Assembly (NCBI RefSeq): GCF_021533215.1
Contig: NZ_JAJNKA010000012.1
Coordinates: 62,001-126,000 of the forward strand
DNA from: Portibacter lacus
Lineage (GTDB): Bacteria; Bacteroidota; Bacteroidia; Chitinophagales; Saprospiraceae
Length of the DNA: 64,000 bases
Reading direction: 5' to 3'
Positions 28,701 to 36,961 of this stretch are shown piece by piece. Under the pieces are notes generated by a model. It worked only from the letters and a program-made list of their open reading frames with translations, did no database searches and was not told the DNA's origin. Each line of letters starts with the position of its first letter. Position 1 is the stretch's first letter. Position numbers and translations under genes: made by a program.

Positions 28701-29508
28701 TTGTACGAACAGATTCAATTATGCTGATACGATTTGTCAAGGTTCTTCATTCGAATTTTTTGAGGAGGTTTATACAATGCCTGGAATTTATACGATTAAT
28801 GTAGCCGATGAAAGTTCTTGCAGTGGTACTTCTGTCCATGTACTAGACCTTACTGTGGAGGACACGTTTACGGTAGAATTTAATGTGTCTATATGTTTCG
28901 AGGAGATATTTGAACTTGAAGGAGAAGAATATAGTAGTTCAGGAAGGTACGTAATTATACAAGATGCAGCAAATGCATGTGGGTCTACGAAAACTATTTT
29001 GAACTTAGAAATATATGATTTTTTTGCTGTGGAGATTGGAGATACTATATTTATAGATATTGATTCGGATTATATTATACAGACAAATGGCAATTATACA
29101 AGTTATTTATGGAGTGATGGAAGCACGAATTCGGAGCTAACAGTTTCTGGACAAACATTAGGAGAAGGGGAGCATACTTTTGAGGTAGAAGTCAAGAATG
29201 AATTTGGATGTCCTGCTAGCGATGAAGTAGTTGTTGTGGTTCAAGTTCCTTCGTCAATAGAAGATTATGATCAAGTACTATTTGATGTTTTCCCCAATCC
29301 AACTACAGCTAATTTGTTTGTAAGCGTAGAAATCGAGGAGGTGGAGAAGCTCGAAATTTATAATTTACATGGACAATTAGTTACTGCGAAAATCAATGCT
29401 CGAGGTAGTTTAGTTGAGATCGATATGCAAGATCTTGTTCCTGGAATATATGTTGTGGCCCTGAAGCAAGGTAATAGGGTATATCATAGAAAATTTATGA
29501 AGATTTAG
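25789..29508 (+). CDS. Sortilin/BNR-repeat surface protein with GEVED domain, lipobox and T9SS sorting domain
   Basis: This is a 1239-residue protein. The N-terminus is a lipoprotein signal (LTLIIALCCLISC, Cys22) followed by a charged Pro/Lys linker. VPS10/sortilin-type BNR repeats (WKSTDGGENW, LQKSTDGGNTW, LLKSTDGGETW) occupy about 95-450 and resume at about 645-960. A GEVED domain lies between them (about 465-600, with VWIDFNNNGEF and GETEDYT). The C-terminus is a type A T9SS sorting domain: FDVFPNPTTANLFV, IYNLHGQLV, GIYVVALKQGNRVYHRKFMKI. Having both a lipobox and a T9SS tail is unusual, because both normally dictate surface attachment. It may bind polymers or proteins at the surface. It is preceded by a near-FNR box. 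Confidence 0.85.
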   Translation: MSLSLKPQHLTLIIALCCLISCEPNLEVKPQPIPKKESKKKKDQPDKAIEQEYLMTHDPKLKRTAEERLLPIRKDILKGKYQSKHRNNNENIWEERGPNNVGGRTRAALVDINDPSGNTVWAGGVSGGLWKSDNFLSSTVTWTPIDDFLPSIAISAIAQDPSNPDVLYFGTGEGWFNSDAVRGLGIWKSTDGGENWNQLSSTNNFNFHYIQRIKIDLQGNIYASSREDGLQKSTDGGNTWVKLLGGGVGGGFSNRAADLEIASNGDIYATFGLLSTDGIYKSTDQGVTWLSMNDGSVDNGLIKENFDRIEIAVAPSDPLVVYALFEDSDESFCSGIYRTIDGGASWKSMTVPDAFGMDNFARKQAWYDLTVAVDPINPYIVYIGAVDLLKSTDGGETWTQISQWYGGGGFQYVHADQHDIIFHPNNRYLGLVLNDGGIAKFKIDPILETESTNAYCTPVHFNCCNDFISHVKLNEIDHHSGVAQHTTIDGYSDFTSISTELLAGNSYDIDITSNVSWEDSKMGVWIDFNNNGEFETSENIISTSGISPYSAEFKVPNLSAHGETRMRVRLQFSPDYVPDPCDGAYTLGETEDYTIFIQNCLEGNVCNDGDPCTGNDILNSDCECMGTLIDINSDGDCDLINTPVFETQVSNYNVTQFYSCALHPDANSNIMLAGTQDNGTQFFNSPGLSGTIEVSGGDGGYCFIDQDEPKIQISSYVYNSLYITNNSWIGSEDYLEIGDSKGRFINPMDYDSENNTLYGVYDDGFISRVRNVGSENNYDTIAIAGMEGIKASIIKVDPSDPTTIWIGTPKDAKFFGIYEAKLFKVINANSETPVVEKVVKIDDGEFFGYGYMSSLDISVENPGTMSLTFSNYGIPSVWLTKDEGSTWENIEGNLPDMPIRWIMFDPFGDDKAIVATEMGVWKSELLAGENTVWETMNEGLANVRCTMLKFRDSDNTLLVSTYGRGLFTTSYCTNRFNYADTICQGSSFEFFEEVYTMPGIYTINVADESSCSGTSVHVLDLTVEDTFTVEFNVSICFEEIFELEGEEYSSSGRYVIIQDAANACGSTKTILNLEIYDFFAVEIGDTIFIDIDSDYIIQTNGNYTSYLWSDGSTNSELTVSGQTLGEGEHTFEVEVKNEFGCPASDEVVVVVQVPSSIEDYDQVLFDVFPNPTTANLFVSVEIEEVEKLEIYNLHGQLVTAKINARGSLVEIDMQDLVPGIYVVALKQGNRVYHRKFMKI

Positions 29509-29519
29509 GGTGTGGGTAA

Positions 29520-29975
29520 TTAGGAAGGCTTCCCATACACCATTCCCACATGCGGTATACCATCTTCTAAGTATCCTTCACCTACTTGATTAAAACCTAG
29601 ACCAGTATAGAACTTTAGTAAGTAGGTCTGTGCTGAGATTTTGATCTGGTGTTTTGGATATAAGGCATGGCATTGTTTAATGCTCTCCGTTACCAGCGAC
29701 CTTCCATAGCCTTCTCGACGAACATCCATACTCGTGAGAATTCTGCCGATGGACGAATAGGTTGTGAAGGTTGTTCCTGGAGGAAGAATTCTCGAATAGG
29801 CGTGAATTTCCCCATTGACCATCCCAAGCAAATGATGTCCTAATTTATCTTTTCCATCTAAATCTTGGTAGACACAATCTTGTTCCACTACAAAAACCTC
29901 AGCTCTCAATTCTAAGATGCGGTATAACTCGTCTAAATTTAATGAAGCAAATGGCTTCGTTTCAAAAACAATCAT
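29520..29975 (-). CDS. elaA: ElaA-family GNAT acetyltransferase
   Basis: This 151-residue cytoplasmic N-acetyltransferase is of ElaA type. The family's N-terminal signature is clear: LYRILELRAEVFVVEQDCVYQDLDGKD. The acetyl-CoA-binding loop appears as VRREGYGRSLVTESI, and the C-terminal AQTYLLKFYTGLGFNQVGEGYLEDGIPH is also typical. The length matches ElaA (about 150). The substrate is unknown. Its start overlaps the stop of the upstream 80-residue gene by four bases, so the pair is coupled. Confidence 0.9.
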   Translation of the reverse strand: MIVFETKPFASLNLDELYRILELRAEVFVVEQDCVYQDLDGKDKLGHHLLGMVNGEIHAYSRILPPGTTFTTYSSIGRILTSMDVRREGYGRSLVTESIKQCHALYPKHQIKISAQTYLLKFYTGLGFNQVGEGYLEDGIPHVGMVYGKPS

Positions 29976-30214
29976 CCTAATTCTTTTCTAAATATTAAAG
30001 TTGCACCATCTGTAAATGTATTTTGTAAATATATAGTTGAAATAATTGGAATGGTTTGGGTTAACTCATAACCTTGTTGTGCCATTTCATGAATAGTGCT
30101 CTGAATATCTCTTGTAAATTGGATACCATCGACAACGTACTCGTTGTTTTTCATGTATTTTTTAGGTTCCTGTCTGGGTGTTGATAAAAAAACAGAGTGA
30201 TATTCGTATTTCAT
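29972..30214 (-). CDS. Conserved-looking small protein, possibly DUF4177-like
   Basis: This is an 80-residue soluble protein with no signal peptide. The opening MKYEYHSVFL and the segment IHEMAQQGYELTQT recall the DUF4177 pattern (MKYEYKVV, then a glycine-W/Y-E-L step), but the match is weak. It overlaps elaA by 4 bases downstream and starts 4 bases from the end of the O-antigen-ligase-like gene, all on the minus strand. This makes it a credible gene within a three-gene unit. The function is unknown. Confidence 0.65.
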   Translation of the reverse strand: MKYEYHSVFLSTPRQEPKKYMKNNEYVVDGIQFTRDIQSTIHEMAQQGYELTQTIPIISTIYLQNTFTDGATLIFRKELG

Positions 30215-30218
30215 ATGA

Positions 30219-31433
30219 TTAAGATATTGATTTTTTATAAAGTAGAGAGGCTAAGAGTAAATATAGTGCTAACATATAGGATCTCTCTAAGGTCGCTTCT
30301 ACTAAAAAGGAGACGGTTAGCATGCTCACAAGGGCTAAAATAAATGGATCTCTGAAATTTTGATTCCAGAGAAATGGACCGTAAAAAGATATTGCAAATA
30401 ACAATAACCCCAATATTCCTGAAGAGGCTAAAATTTTAATGACCTGATTGTGGGGCAAAAATGCTCTACCGCCTTGAGTATATTTCTCTTCATATCGATT
30501 TCCCATTTCTCTTTTTAGATCCCCCGTTCCGATTCCAATCATCTTGTAATCTTTCCAGATGTCAATGCCTATTTTAAAGGACCGAATCCGTTCTGAATCT
30601 GAATAGTTTGCACCCTTATCCGCTTGCGATAAACTTAGATCATACCGCGTGTATTTAATTTTATTCTGAAAGCTCGGGATTGCATAATAGGCAAACACTG
30701 GACTTATAATGATAACAAGCCACAGAAATGCCATGATGTAATATTTCTTAGACTGATAAAGTAGGAGAGAACCCGCCATTAACAACCCAAGATAGCTTAA
30801 TCCTATGCCACTCCGTACCGCTAAGACATGAACCGCAATAAATAAGTATACCGCAGTACCTAGAAATGCGTACTTCAAATATTTACCTATAAAATCCTTT
30901 TTCGTAATGAAAAGGATACAAGAGAAAACAAATGCAATCGAGAGAAAAATGCTATACCTCACATGATCTATAGGAGTCGGAATCGCTTTTCCCATTCCTA
31001 AGGATTGATTGATTTCGGCGAAATTCAGAAAGTATTTATAAAAGACCGGAATAGTACTCGCAATAACAATGAGAATAAACATTGTGAAAACGCTGTTTCT
31101 CTGCTTAGTGGACAGCGTGGGAAGTAAGACCACGGCTAGAGGCAAGGATAAGTAACTTAAGTTATGCTGAATGGCCCTAAGTGCTCTATCTGTTTCATCT
31201 GAATTAAAGAGTCCCATGAGATATGGAGCAAAACCCAAAGCGAGGATGATGACTGGTAACCAATTAACTTTTAAACCCTTCCAGTGAAAAACTAAGTATA
31301 TAATTGCCAAGACCAACAATGCAATATTCACTATTGTAATAAGAAAAAAAGAGTAAATCAAGGCGATGATTAACAACAAATAAAGACCGATGCTGGCCTT
31401 CTGAATATTTCCGATGCTGAAAATATGGTTCAA
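30219..31433 (-). CDS. O-antigen ligase / Wzy-like polytopic membrane protein
   Basis: This 404-residue inner-membrane protein has about ten to twelve helices. The O-antigen ligase domain signature is seen in the periplasmic loop and next helix (FLPHNQVIKILASSGILGLLLFAISFYGP) after the loop IGIGTGDLKREM. Members join or polymerise lipid-linked glycans at the periplasmic face. Whether this one is a ligase or a polymerase cannot be told. No other glycan genes are nearby; it leads the small-protein/elaA unit. Confidence 0.88.
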   Translation of the reverse strand: MNHIFSIGNIQKASIGLYLLLIIALIYSFFLITIVNIALLVLAIIYLVFHWKGLKVNWLPVIILALGFAPYLMGLFNSDETDRALRAIQHNLSYLSLPLAVVLLPTLSTKQRNSVFTMFILIVIASTIPVFYKYFLNFAEINQSLGMGKAIPTPIDHVRYSIFLSIAFVFSCILFITKKDFIGKYLKYAFLGTAVYLFIAVHVLAVRSGIGLSYLGLLMAGSLLLYQSKKYYIMAFLWLVIIISPVFAYYAIPSFQNKIKYTRYDLSLSQADKGANYSDSERIRSFKIGIDIWKDYKMIGIGTGDLKREMGNRYEEKYTQGGRAFLPHNQVIKILASSGILGLLLFAISFYGPFLWNQNFRDPFILALVSMLTVSFLVEATLERSYMLALYLLLASLLYKKSIS

Positions 31434-31570
31434 GAGTAGGTGCTTATATTATAAACGCGAAAGGTAATGATTTAACCTGATATTGCTCTCTAATCATTTA
31501 GACAAGAAAAGGAATTTTTTTTGGTCTTGAATTTTAAAGAGCGATAATATTCAGTTCAGCATATATTTAA

Positions 31571-31578
31571 TACCTTTG
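31571..31578 (+). promoter_or_regulatory. TACCTTTG -7 box of the pheS-hisS unit
   Basis: TACCTTTG fits TAnnTTTG and ends 23 bases before the pheS ATG. The matching TTTG -33 box is not evident (TTCAG stands near the expected place). Confidence 0.55.
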
Positions 31579-31601
31579 CCCCCTTATATAAATCCAAGTA
31601 A

Positions 31602-32636
31602 ATGGCACAGGAAATTTTCGATAAAGTAAACGCAGTTCTTAGTGAGATTCAAGGTGAAAATCCAGAATCAGCGGACGCATTAGAACAATTTCGGATCACC
31701 TATCTAGGTTCTAAGAATAAAATTAAGCCTTTGTTTGGTGAAATTAGAAATGTGACACCAGAGCGGAAAAAGGAATTTGGACAGCTAGTTAATTCAGTAA
31801 AAGTAGCTGCAGAAGAAAAATTCCAGGCAGTAAAAGATAAGTTGGAGGAAGATTCACTTTCAGCTGCGGCGGGAAATGTAGATTTGACTCGACCAGGATT
31901 TCCGATAGAAAGAGGATCTAGACATCCTGTCTCCATTGTGATGAATGAAATGATCGAAATATTTAGTAGGATCGGGTTTTCAGTAGCTGAAGATAGAGAA
32001 ATCGAAGATGACTGGCATAATTTCACTGCGATGAATACGCCTGAAGATCATCCGGCGAGAGATATGCAAGATACATTCTACTTGAAGAATTCAGTTACCC
32101 GATTGCTTAGAACGCACACTTCTTCGGTACAAGCGAGAACAATGATGGAACAGCAGCCTCCGATTAGGATTATTGCTCCAGGACGTGTTTATAGAAATGA
32201 AACGATTTCTGCTAGATCACACTGTCAGTTTCACCAGATCGAAGGTTTGTACATCGATAAGAATGTATCATTTGCAGACATGAAACAAACGCTTCTTTAT
32301 TTTGCACGTGAGATGTATGGTGTAGAAACGGATATTAGACTAAGACCGAGTTACTTTCCATTTACAGAGCCAAGTGCAGAAATGGATGTATACTTAGGGA
32401 CAGCAGATGAGCGTTCTCGAAAATTGACAAAAGGAACGGGCTGGTTAGAAGTACTCGGTTGCGGAATGGTCGATCCTCAAGTGTTCGAAAACTGTGGAAT
32501 CGATAGTAGTGTCTACACTGGTTATGCATTTGGAATAGGAATCGAGAGATCTGCCATGCAACGATTTAATATCAGTGATATTAGATCCATTTTTGAAAAT
32601 GATATTCGTTTTATCAGACAATTTGTATCCGCATAA
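31602..32636 (+). CDS. pheS: Phenylalanine--tRNA ligase alpha subunit
   Basis: This 344-residue class II synthetase subunit is the catalytic half of the (alpha-beta)2 enzyme. An N-terminal coiled-coil arm (about 1-90) precedes the core. Motif 2 is seen in IAPGRVYRNETISARSHCQFHQIEG, and the Phe-site and motif 3 in RPSYFPFTEPSAEMDV, LEVLGCGMVDPQVF and GYAFGIGIERSAM. The length is normal. Its TAA shares its last base with the hisS ATG (TAATG at 32634-32638), so the two genes are translationally coupled. pheT is not in the window. Confidence 0.97.
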   Translation: MAQEIFDKVNAVLSEIQGENPESADALEQFRITYLGSKNKIKPLFGEIRNVTPERKKEFGQLVNSVKVAAEEKFQAVKDKLEEDSLSAAAGNVDLTRPGFPIERGSRHPVSIVMNEMIEIFSRIGFSVAEDREIEDDWHNFTAMNTPEDHPARDMQDTFYLKNSVTRLLRTHTSSVQARTMMEQQPPIRIIAPGRVYRNETISARSHCQFHQIEGLYIDKNVSFADMKQTLLYFAREMYGVETDIRLRPSYFPFTEPSAEMDVYLGTADERSRKLTKGTGWLEVLGCGMVDPQVFENCGIDSSVYTGYAFGIGIERSAMQRFNISDIRSIFENDIRFIRQFVSA

Positions 32637-33979
32637 TGAAACCGTCATTACCTAAAGGCATCAGGGATTTTTTACCCAATGAGGTGCTGAAAAGAAAATA
32701 TATTTTTGAAACTGTAGAAAAGGTTTTCAAGAAGAATGCTTACGTGGCCATAGAAACGCCAACAATGGAAAACCTAGAAACACTGACTGGAAAGTATGGT
32801 GAAGAAGGTGACCAGTTGCTGTTCAAAGTCATGAATAATGGTGACTTTCTAAAGAAGAGTGATGCTCAAGCATTCGAAGAAAGAAACAGTTCGAAGTTCG
32901 CACATTCTATTTCTAAGCGTGGACTGAGATATGATCTCACCGTGCCATTTGCAAGATATGTGGTGATGCATCAGAATGATATTTCATTTCCATTCAAGAG
33001 ATATCAGATTCAGCCCGTATGGAGAGCGGATAGGCCACAGAAAGGGCGATATCAAGAATTTTACCAGTGTGATGTAGATGTAGTGGGCTCGGACTCATTA
33101 ATGTATGAGGCGGAGTTGGTGAAAATTTACGATGAAGTTTTTACGGCTTTGAATCTGGAAGTAGAAATTAAGGTGAATAACCGTAAGATTCTAGCTGGGA
33201 TTGCGGAAGTAAGTGGTCTTTCGGATCAATTTATGACCATGACTATTATTTTGGATAAACTGGATAAGATCGGAGAGGCTAAGGTAGTAGAACAATTAGA
33301 AGGTTTAGGTTTGTCCAATGAAAAAGCACTCTATATTATAGAACTGATAGGTTCGAGTTGTTTGGAGGATTTCGAAGTAGCCTTTCAGGATTCTGAAATG
33401 GGTCAATTAGGAATTCAAGAATTAAAAGACTTTCACCAATATCTAGATGTTGTTACAACAAACAATAAAGTGGTTTTCGATCCTTCATTAGCAAGAGGGC
33501 TTAGTTACTATACAGGTTGTATTTTCGAAGTGAAGTCTCTAGAGACCGAAATGGGATCTATCGGTGGAGGAGGAAGGTATGCAGACTTGACGAGTAATTT
33601 TGGACTCAAAAATATGCCAGGTGTAGGTGTTTCATTTGGGGCTGAGCGGATCTATGATGTGATGGAGGAGCTTGGTAAGTTTCCTGAAACGCTAAGTGTT
33701 GCGCCAGATATTTTGTTTGTAACATTCGGTGCGCAAGAGCATATTAGGGCTTTTAAGTGGTCAGGCCTGTTAAGAGAAAAGGGAATTGTCAGTGATGTGT
33801 ATCCTGATTTCGGGAAGATGAAGAAGCAGATGAAGTATGCGGATCAGATTAATGTCCAATATGTAGCAATCATCGGAGAAGAGGAAATGAATAAAGATGT
33901 AGTGAGTCTGAAGAATATGAAGACTGGTGAGCAGGAAGAGGTCAATTTTGATGCACTATTGACAAAAATTGACCGCTAA
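32636..33979 (+). CDS. hisS: Histidine--tRNA ligase
   Basis: This 447-residue class II synthetase charges tRNA-His. The start KPSLPKGIRDFLPNE is diagnostic. Motif 2 appears as YQIQPVWRADRPQKGRYQEFYQCDVDVVG, the His-A loop as LARGLSYYTGCIFEV and motif 3 as GVGVSFGAERIYDVM. A C-terminal anticodon-binding domain (about 358-447) closes the protein. It overlaps pheS by one base. Running histidyl and phenylalanyl synthetases on one message is a local arrangement rather than a complex. Confidence 0.97.
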   Translation: MKPSLPKGIRDFLPNEVLKRKYIFETVEKVFKKNAYVAIETPTMENLETLTGKYGEEGDQLLFKVMNNGDFLKKSDAQAFEERNSSKFAHSISKRGLRYDLTVPFARYVVMHQNDISFPFKRYQIQPVWRADRPQKGRYQEFYQCDVDVVGSDSLMYEAELVKIYDEVFTALNLEVEIKVNNRKILAGIAEVSGLSDQFMTMTIILDKLDKIGEAKVVEQLEGLGLSNEKALYIIELIGSSCLEDFEVAFQDSEMGQLGIQELKDFHQYLDVVTTNNKVVFDPSLARGLSYYTGCIFEVKSLETEMGSIGGGGRYADLTSNFGLKNMPGVGVSFGAERIYDVMEELGKFPETLSVAPDILFVTFGAQEHIRAFKWSGLLREKGIVSDVYPDFGKMKKQMKYADQINVQYVAIIGEEEMNKDVVSLKNMKTGEQEEVNFDALLTKIDR

Positions 33980-34049
33980 TAAAAAATTAATTTTCAGCAG
34001 CGTTAGTCCTAGTAATAGATAATGGTCTCGCTTCCAAATAAGAAAAACA

Positions 34050-35477
34050 ATGATAGCATTCAATCTAAGTGAAATAAGAGAGAAGATTTCATCTGGTGAA
34101 TTAACTTTAGCGGTTCTTACCCAATCTTACTTGGATCAGATCGAAAGGACTAAGGACCTTAATATATATGTCAATGTATTCGGGGAAGAAGCGCTCCAGA
34201 GAGCTGCTGATTTAGATAAGAAGTATGCTGAAAATCCAGAAAGTGTAGGTAAGTTATTTGGAATGGTTGTATCGATTAAAGATGTGATTTGTTACAAAGA
34301 CCATGAAGTGACTGCTGCTTCTAAGATGCTGAAGGGTTTCAAGTCTTTATTTAGTTCGACTGCTGTTCAGCGATTAATTGATGAGGATGCAATCATCATC
34401 GGTAGTACTAACTGTGATGAATTCGCCATGGGTTCTTCTAATGAGAACAGTGCATATGGTCCTACGAAGAATGCGGATAATCCAGATTACATTCCAGGTG
34501 GATCGAGTGGCGGAGCCGCCGTTTCTGTGCAAGCAAAGACTTGTCTAGTTGCATTAGGGAGCGATACCGGTGGGTCTGTTCGTCAGCCAGCTGCTTTCTG
34601 TAATGTGATAGGAATGAAGCCAACATATGGTAGAATTTCTAGACATGGCTTAATTGCCTATGCTAGTTCATTCGATCAGATAGGCCTTGTAGGGCATACG
34701 GTGGAAGATATGGCTTTGGTGCTAGAAGTGATTTCTGGTGCAGATGATTATGATAGTACGGTAAGCCAAAAGGATGTTCCAGCTTATAGTGCAGCCATTG
34801 ATTCAGAGAAAAAAATTAAAATTGGGGTAATCGAATCCTTTTTCGATCACCCAAAAATGAATCCTGAAATTAGGGAGAAGAGTAAAGAAATGCTCAAGGC
34901 TCTAGAAAATAAGGGATATGAGTTAGTTCCTATTTCATTCGAGAACATAGATTACTTAGTTCCTAGCTACTATGTTCTAACTACCGCGGAAGCGTCGACA
35001 AATCTCTCCAGATTTGACGGAGTGAAATTTGGACACCGTTCACAAAACATTTCTGATTTAGAGTCGTTATATAGGTTCTCTAGAACAGAAGGGTTCGGAA
35101 TAGAAGTCAAACGCAGAATAATGCTCGGAGCTTTTGTTTTAAGTTCTGGTTATTATGACGCCTATTTTGAGAAAGCTCAAAAGATTCGAAAGATTGTAAA
35201 AGATGAAATAAACGGCTTATTTTCTAAAGTAGACGTTATTGCATTGCCGACAAGCATGGATTATCCATGGAAGATAGGTGATGCAAATCAGGATCCAGTT
35301 AGTATATACCTCAGTGATGTTTTTACTGTGATTGCTAATTTATGTGGGATCCCTGCTTTAAGTTTTCCTTTAGAGAAAGGCGCAGATAATGTGTCGTCGG
35401 GAATACAACTTTTAAGTAATTCTTTCGAAGAACAGCATCTTTTCAATTTGTCGGCTTGTTTGCAAAATATGGCATAG
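34050..35477 (+). CDS. gatA: Asp-tRNA(Asn)/Glu-tRNA(Gln) amidotransferase subunit A
   Basis: This 475-residue amidase-signature enzyme releases ammonia from glutamine for the GatCAB complex, which converts mischarged Glu-tRNA(Gln). The Ser-cisSer-Lys triad is intact: Lys77 in VVSIKDVICY, Ser152 in PGGSSGG and Ser176 in SDTGGSVRQPAAF. These positions nearly equal those of characterised GatA proteins, and GMKPTYGRISRHGLIAYASS follows. gatB and gatC are not adjacent. The gene is 70 bases downstream of hisS with no terminator between, so a translation-related transcript is possible. Confidence 0.96.
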   Translation: MIAFNLSEIREKISSGELTLAVLTQSYLDQIERTKDLNIYVNVFGEEALQRAADLDKKYAENPESVGKLFGMVVSIKDVICYKDHEVTAASKMLKGFKSLFSSTAVQRLIDEDAIIIGSTNCDEFAMGSSNENSAYGPTKNADNPDYIPGGSSGGAAVSVQAKTCLVALGSDTGGSVRQPAAFCNVIGMKPTYGRISRHGLIAYASSFDQIGLVGHTVEDMALVLEVISGADDYDSTVSQKDVPAYSAAIDSEKKIKIGVIESFFDHPKMNPEIREKSKEMLKALENKGYELVPISFENIDYLVPSYYVLTTAEASTNLSRFDGVKFGHRSQNISDLESLYRFSRTEGFGIEVKRRIMLGAFVLSSGYYDAYFEKAQKIRKIVKDEINGLFSKVDVIALPTSMDYPWKIGDANQDPVSIYLSDVFTVIANLCGIPALSFPLEKGADNVSSGIQLLSNSFEEQHLFNLSACLQNMA

Positions 35478-35530
35478 TTGTTGGAAATCATCTAACCAAA
35501 GATTAGAGATTTTAATAATATGTTGTGAGA

Positions 35531-35561
35531 TTTGCAATTGTAATATAAACCAGTACCTTTG
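35531..35561 (+). promoter_or_regulatory. Canonical Bacteroidota promoter (TTTG-N19-TACCTTTG)
   Basis: TTTG at 35531-35534 and TACCTTTG at 35554-35561 are separated by 19 bases, a textbook match to the -33/-7 consensus of the phylum. Transcription should start near 35568. That gives a leader of about 120 bases before the lytic transglycosylase gene, containing a 17-codon ORF at 35590-35643. Confidence 0.8.
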
Positions 35562-35690
35562 CGGTCCCAAATTCTGAAATAGAGCAAAAATGAGGCGTTA
35601 TCCCGCGTTTTATTTTGTTTTAATTATTAAATGCAAATTATAATATTGATTTAATCTTTTACTAAACCGATTAAATTAACTTATTTACCT

Positions 35691-36905
35691 ATGAGCAGAA
35701 TCAAATTGCCTTTAAGGCGTTTAAATTTGGTATTAGGCCTCCTTACGTGTTTTTTTAGCGTTTTCGCTGAAGACGACAGTTTTATAGGAACCTTTACGCT
35801 AGATGAGATCGAGCAACGTCTCGAGAGTCTCGATGCGGATGTGGACTTGAAAATGACCCCCGAAGTAAAGAAATATCTTCAACAATATATTGTTTCACAA
35901 CGACAAAGTAGTGAAACTCTTATTGGGAGGTCAATGGTTTATTTTCCTGACATTGAGCAAAAGCTACTACAGAAAAATCTCCCTATGGAGATTAAGTTTC
36001 TCTCGATTATTGAATCATCGCTTAAACCTGAAGCTCGTTCACGAGTAGGTGCTGTAGGATTATGGCAGTTCATGAGGGCAACGGCTAGGATGTATGGATT
36101 GAAAATCGATAAGCATGTTGATGAGCGAAAAGATGTGGATAAATCTACAGAAGCAGCATTGACCTATTTGTCGGATCTACACGAAAGGTTTGGTGATTGG
36201 ACTTTAGCATTAGCAGCTTATAATTGTGGTCCTGGAAATGTAAGAAAAGCCATGAGAAGGTCTGGTGGAAAAGATTATTGGTCCATTAGGAATTACTTGC
36301 CACGTGAAACTAGGAACTATGTTCCTAAGTTTATCGCAATGACTTATCTCATGAATTATTACAATGATCATGATTTAATTCCTACTTATCCGGATGAATT
36401 ATTTGTGAAGACTAGGAAGATGATCGTTGTTGAAGCGACTACATTTTCTTCTGTCAGCCAAATTACTGGATTAGACATAGAGGAAATCAAATATTATAAT
36501 CCTTCTTACCTAGGAAATCATATTCCTGGAAGTAAAGATGGGAGAATTCTGGAATTGCCTTCTGATGCTATGTACGTGTATCTAGAAGAGATTCAGGGTT
36601 TTGATTTTTTGATTCCTGATGCATTGCAAGATTTGCTTGAAGAGACTAAAGTCGCTGCCCAGCTCATTGAGAAAAGGGAATTAGTGACGATCGTGCCACT
36701 AGTAGAAAGAAATATCCTTGAAAACTTCGAGCTGATTTATGCGAAAGAAAATATCGTGTTAGACGATGTGCAAGCGAAGTTGAGTAATCCGAAAATGCTT
36801 GTGAAAACGAGACAGAGAATTACAGTTGTGGATTGGAAATCAAGCAAAAAAGAGAAGAGAAAGCAGATTTCAACTCGTATCAGAAATAGCCTGAACTTAA
36901 ACTAG
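35691..36905 (+). CDS. MltD-like membrane-bound lytic transglycosylase
   Basis: This 404-residue exported enzyme cleaves peptidoglycan glycan strands to 1,6-anhydro products. It has a signal peptide (to about 26, SVFA). The SLT domain (about 95-215) carries catalytic Glu108 in LSIIESSLKPEA, then GAVGLWQFM, ALAAYNCGPGNVRKAM and YVPKFIAMTYL. A LysM-like segment follows (about 245-300, VSQITGLDIEEIKYYNPSYL). The layout is that of MltD. It has a strong promoter with a leader. Its apparent terminator (36929-36961) covers the first codons of the next gene. Confidence 0.92.
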   Translation: MSRIKLPLRRLNLVLGLLTCFFSVFAEDDSFIGTFTLDEIEQRLESLDADVDLKMTPEVKKYLQQYIVSQRQSSETLIGRSMVYFPDIEQKLLQKNLPMEIKFLSIIESSLKPEARSRVGAVGLWQFMRATARMYGLKIDKHVDERKDVDKSTEAALTYLSDLHERFGDWTLALAAYNCGPGNVRKAMRRSGGKDYWSIRNYLPRETRNYVPKFIAMTYLMNYYNDHDLIPTYPDELFVKTRKMIVVEATTFSSVSQITGLDIEEIKYYNPSYLGNHIPGSKDGRILELPSDAMYVYLEEIQGFDFLIPDALQDLLEETKVAAQLIEKRELVTIVPLVERNILENFELIYAKENIVLDDVQAKLSNPKMLVKTRQRITVVDWKSSKKEKRKQISTRIRNSLNLN

Positions 36906-36928
36906 GTTATCAGAAAAAAATAATAATT

Positions 36929-36961
36929 TAGGTGCATGAAGAATCGTGCACCTATTTTTTT
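36929..36961 (+). terminator. Terminator-like hairpin overlapping the next gene's start codon
   Basis: AGGTGCA and TGCACCT pair around a 10-base loop and are followed by eight T residues, 24 bases after the lytic transglycosylase stop. The ATG of the esterase gene (36936) is inside the hairpin, and the T run encodes Phe-Phe of its signal peptide. Confidence 0.7.
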
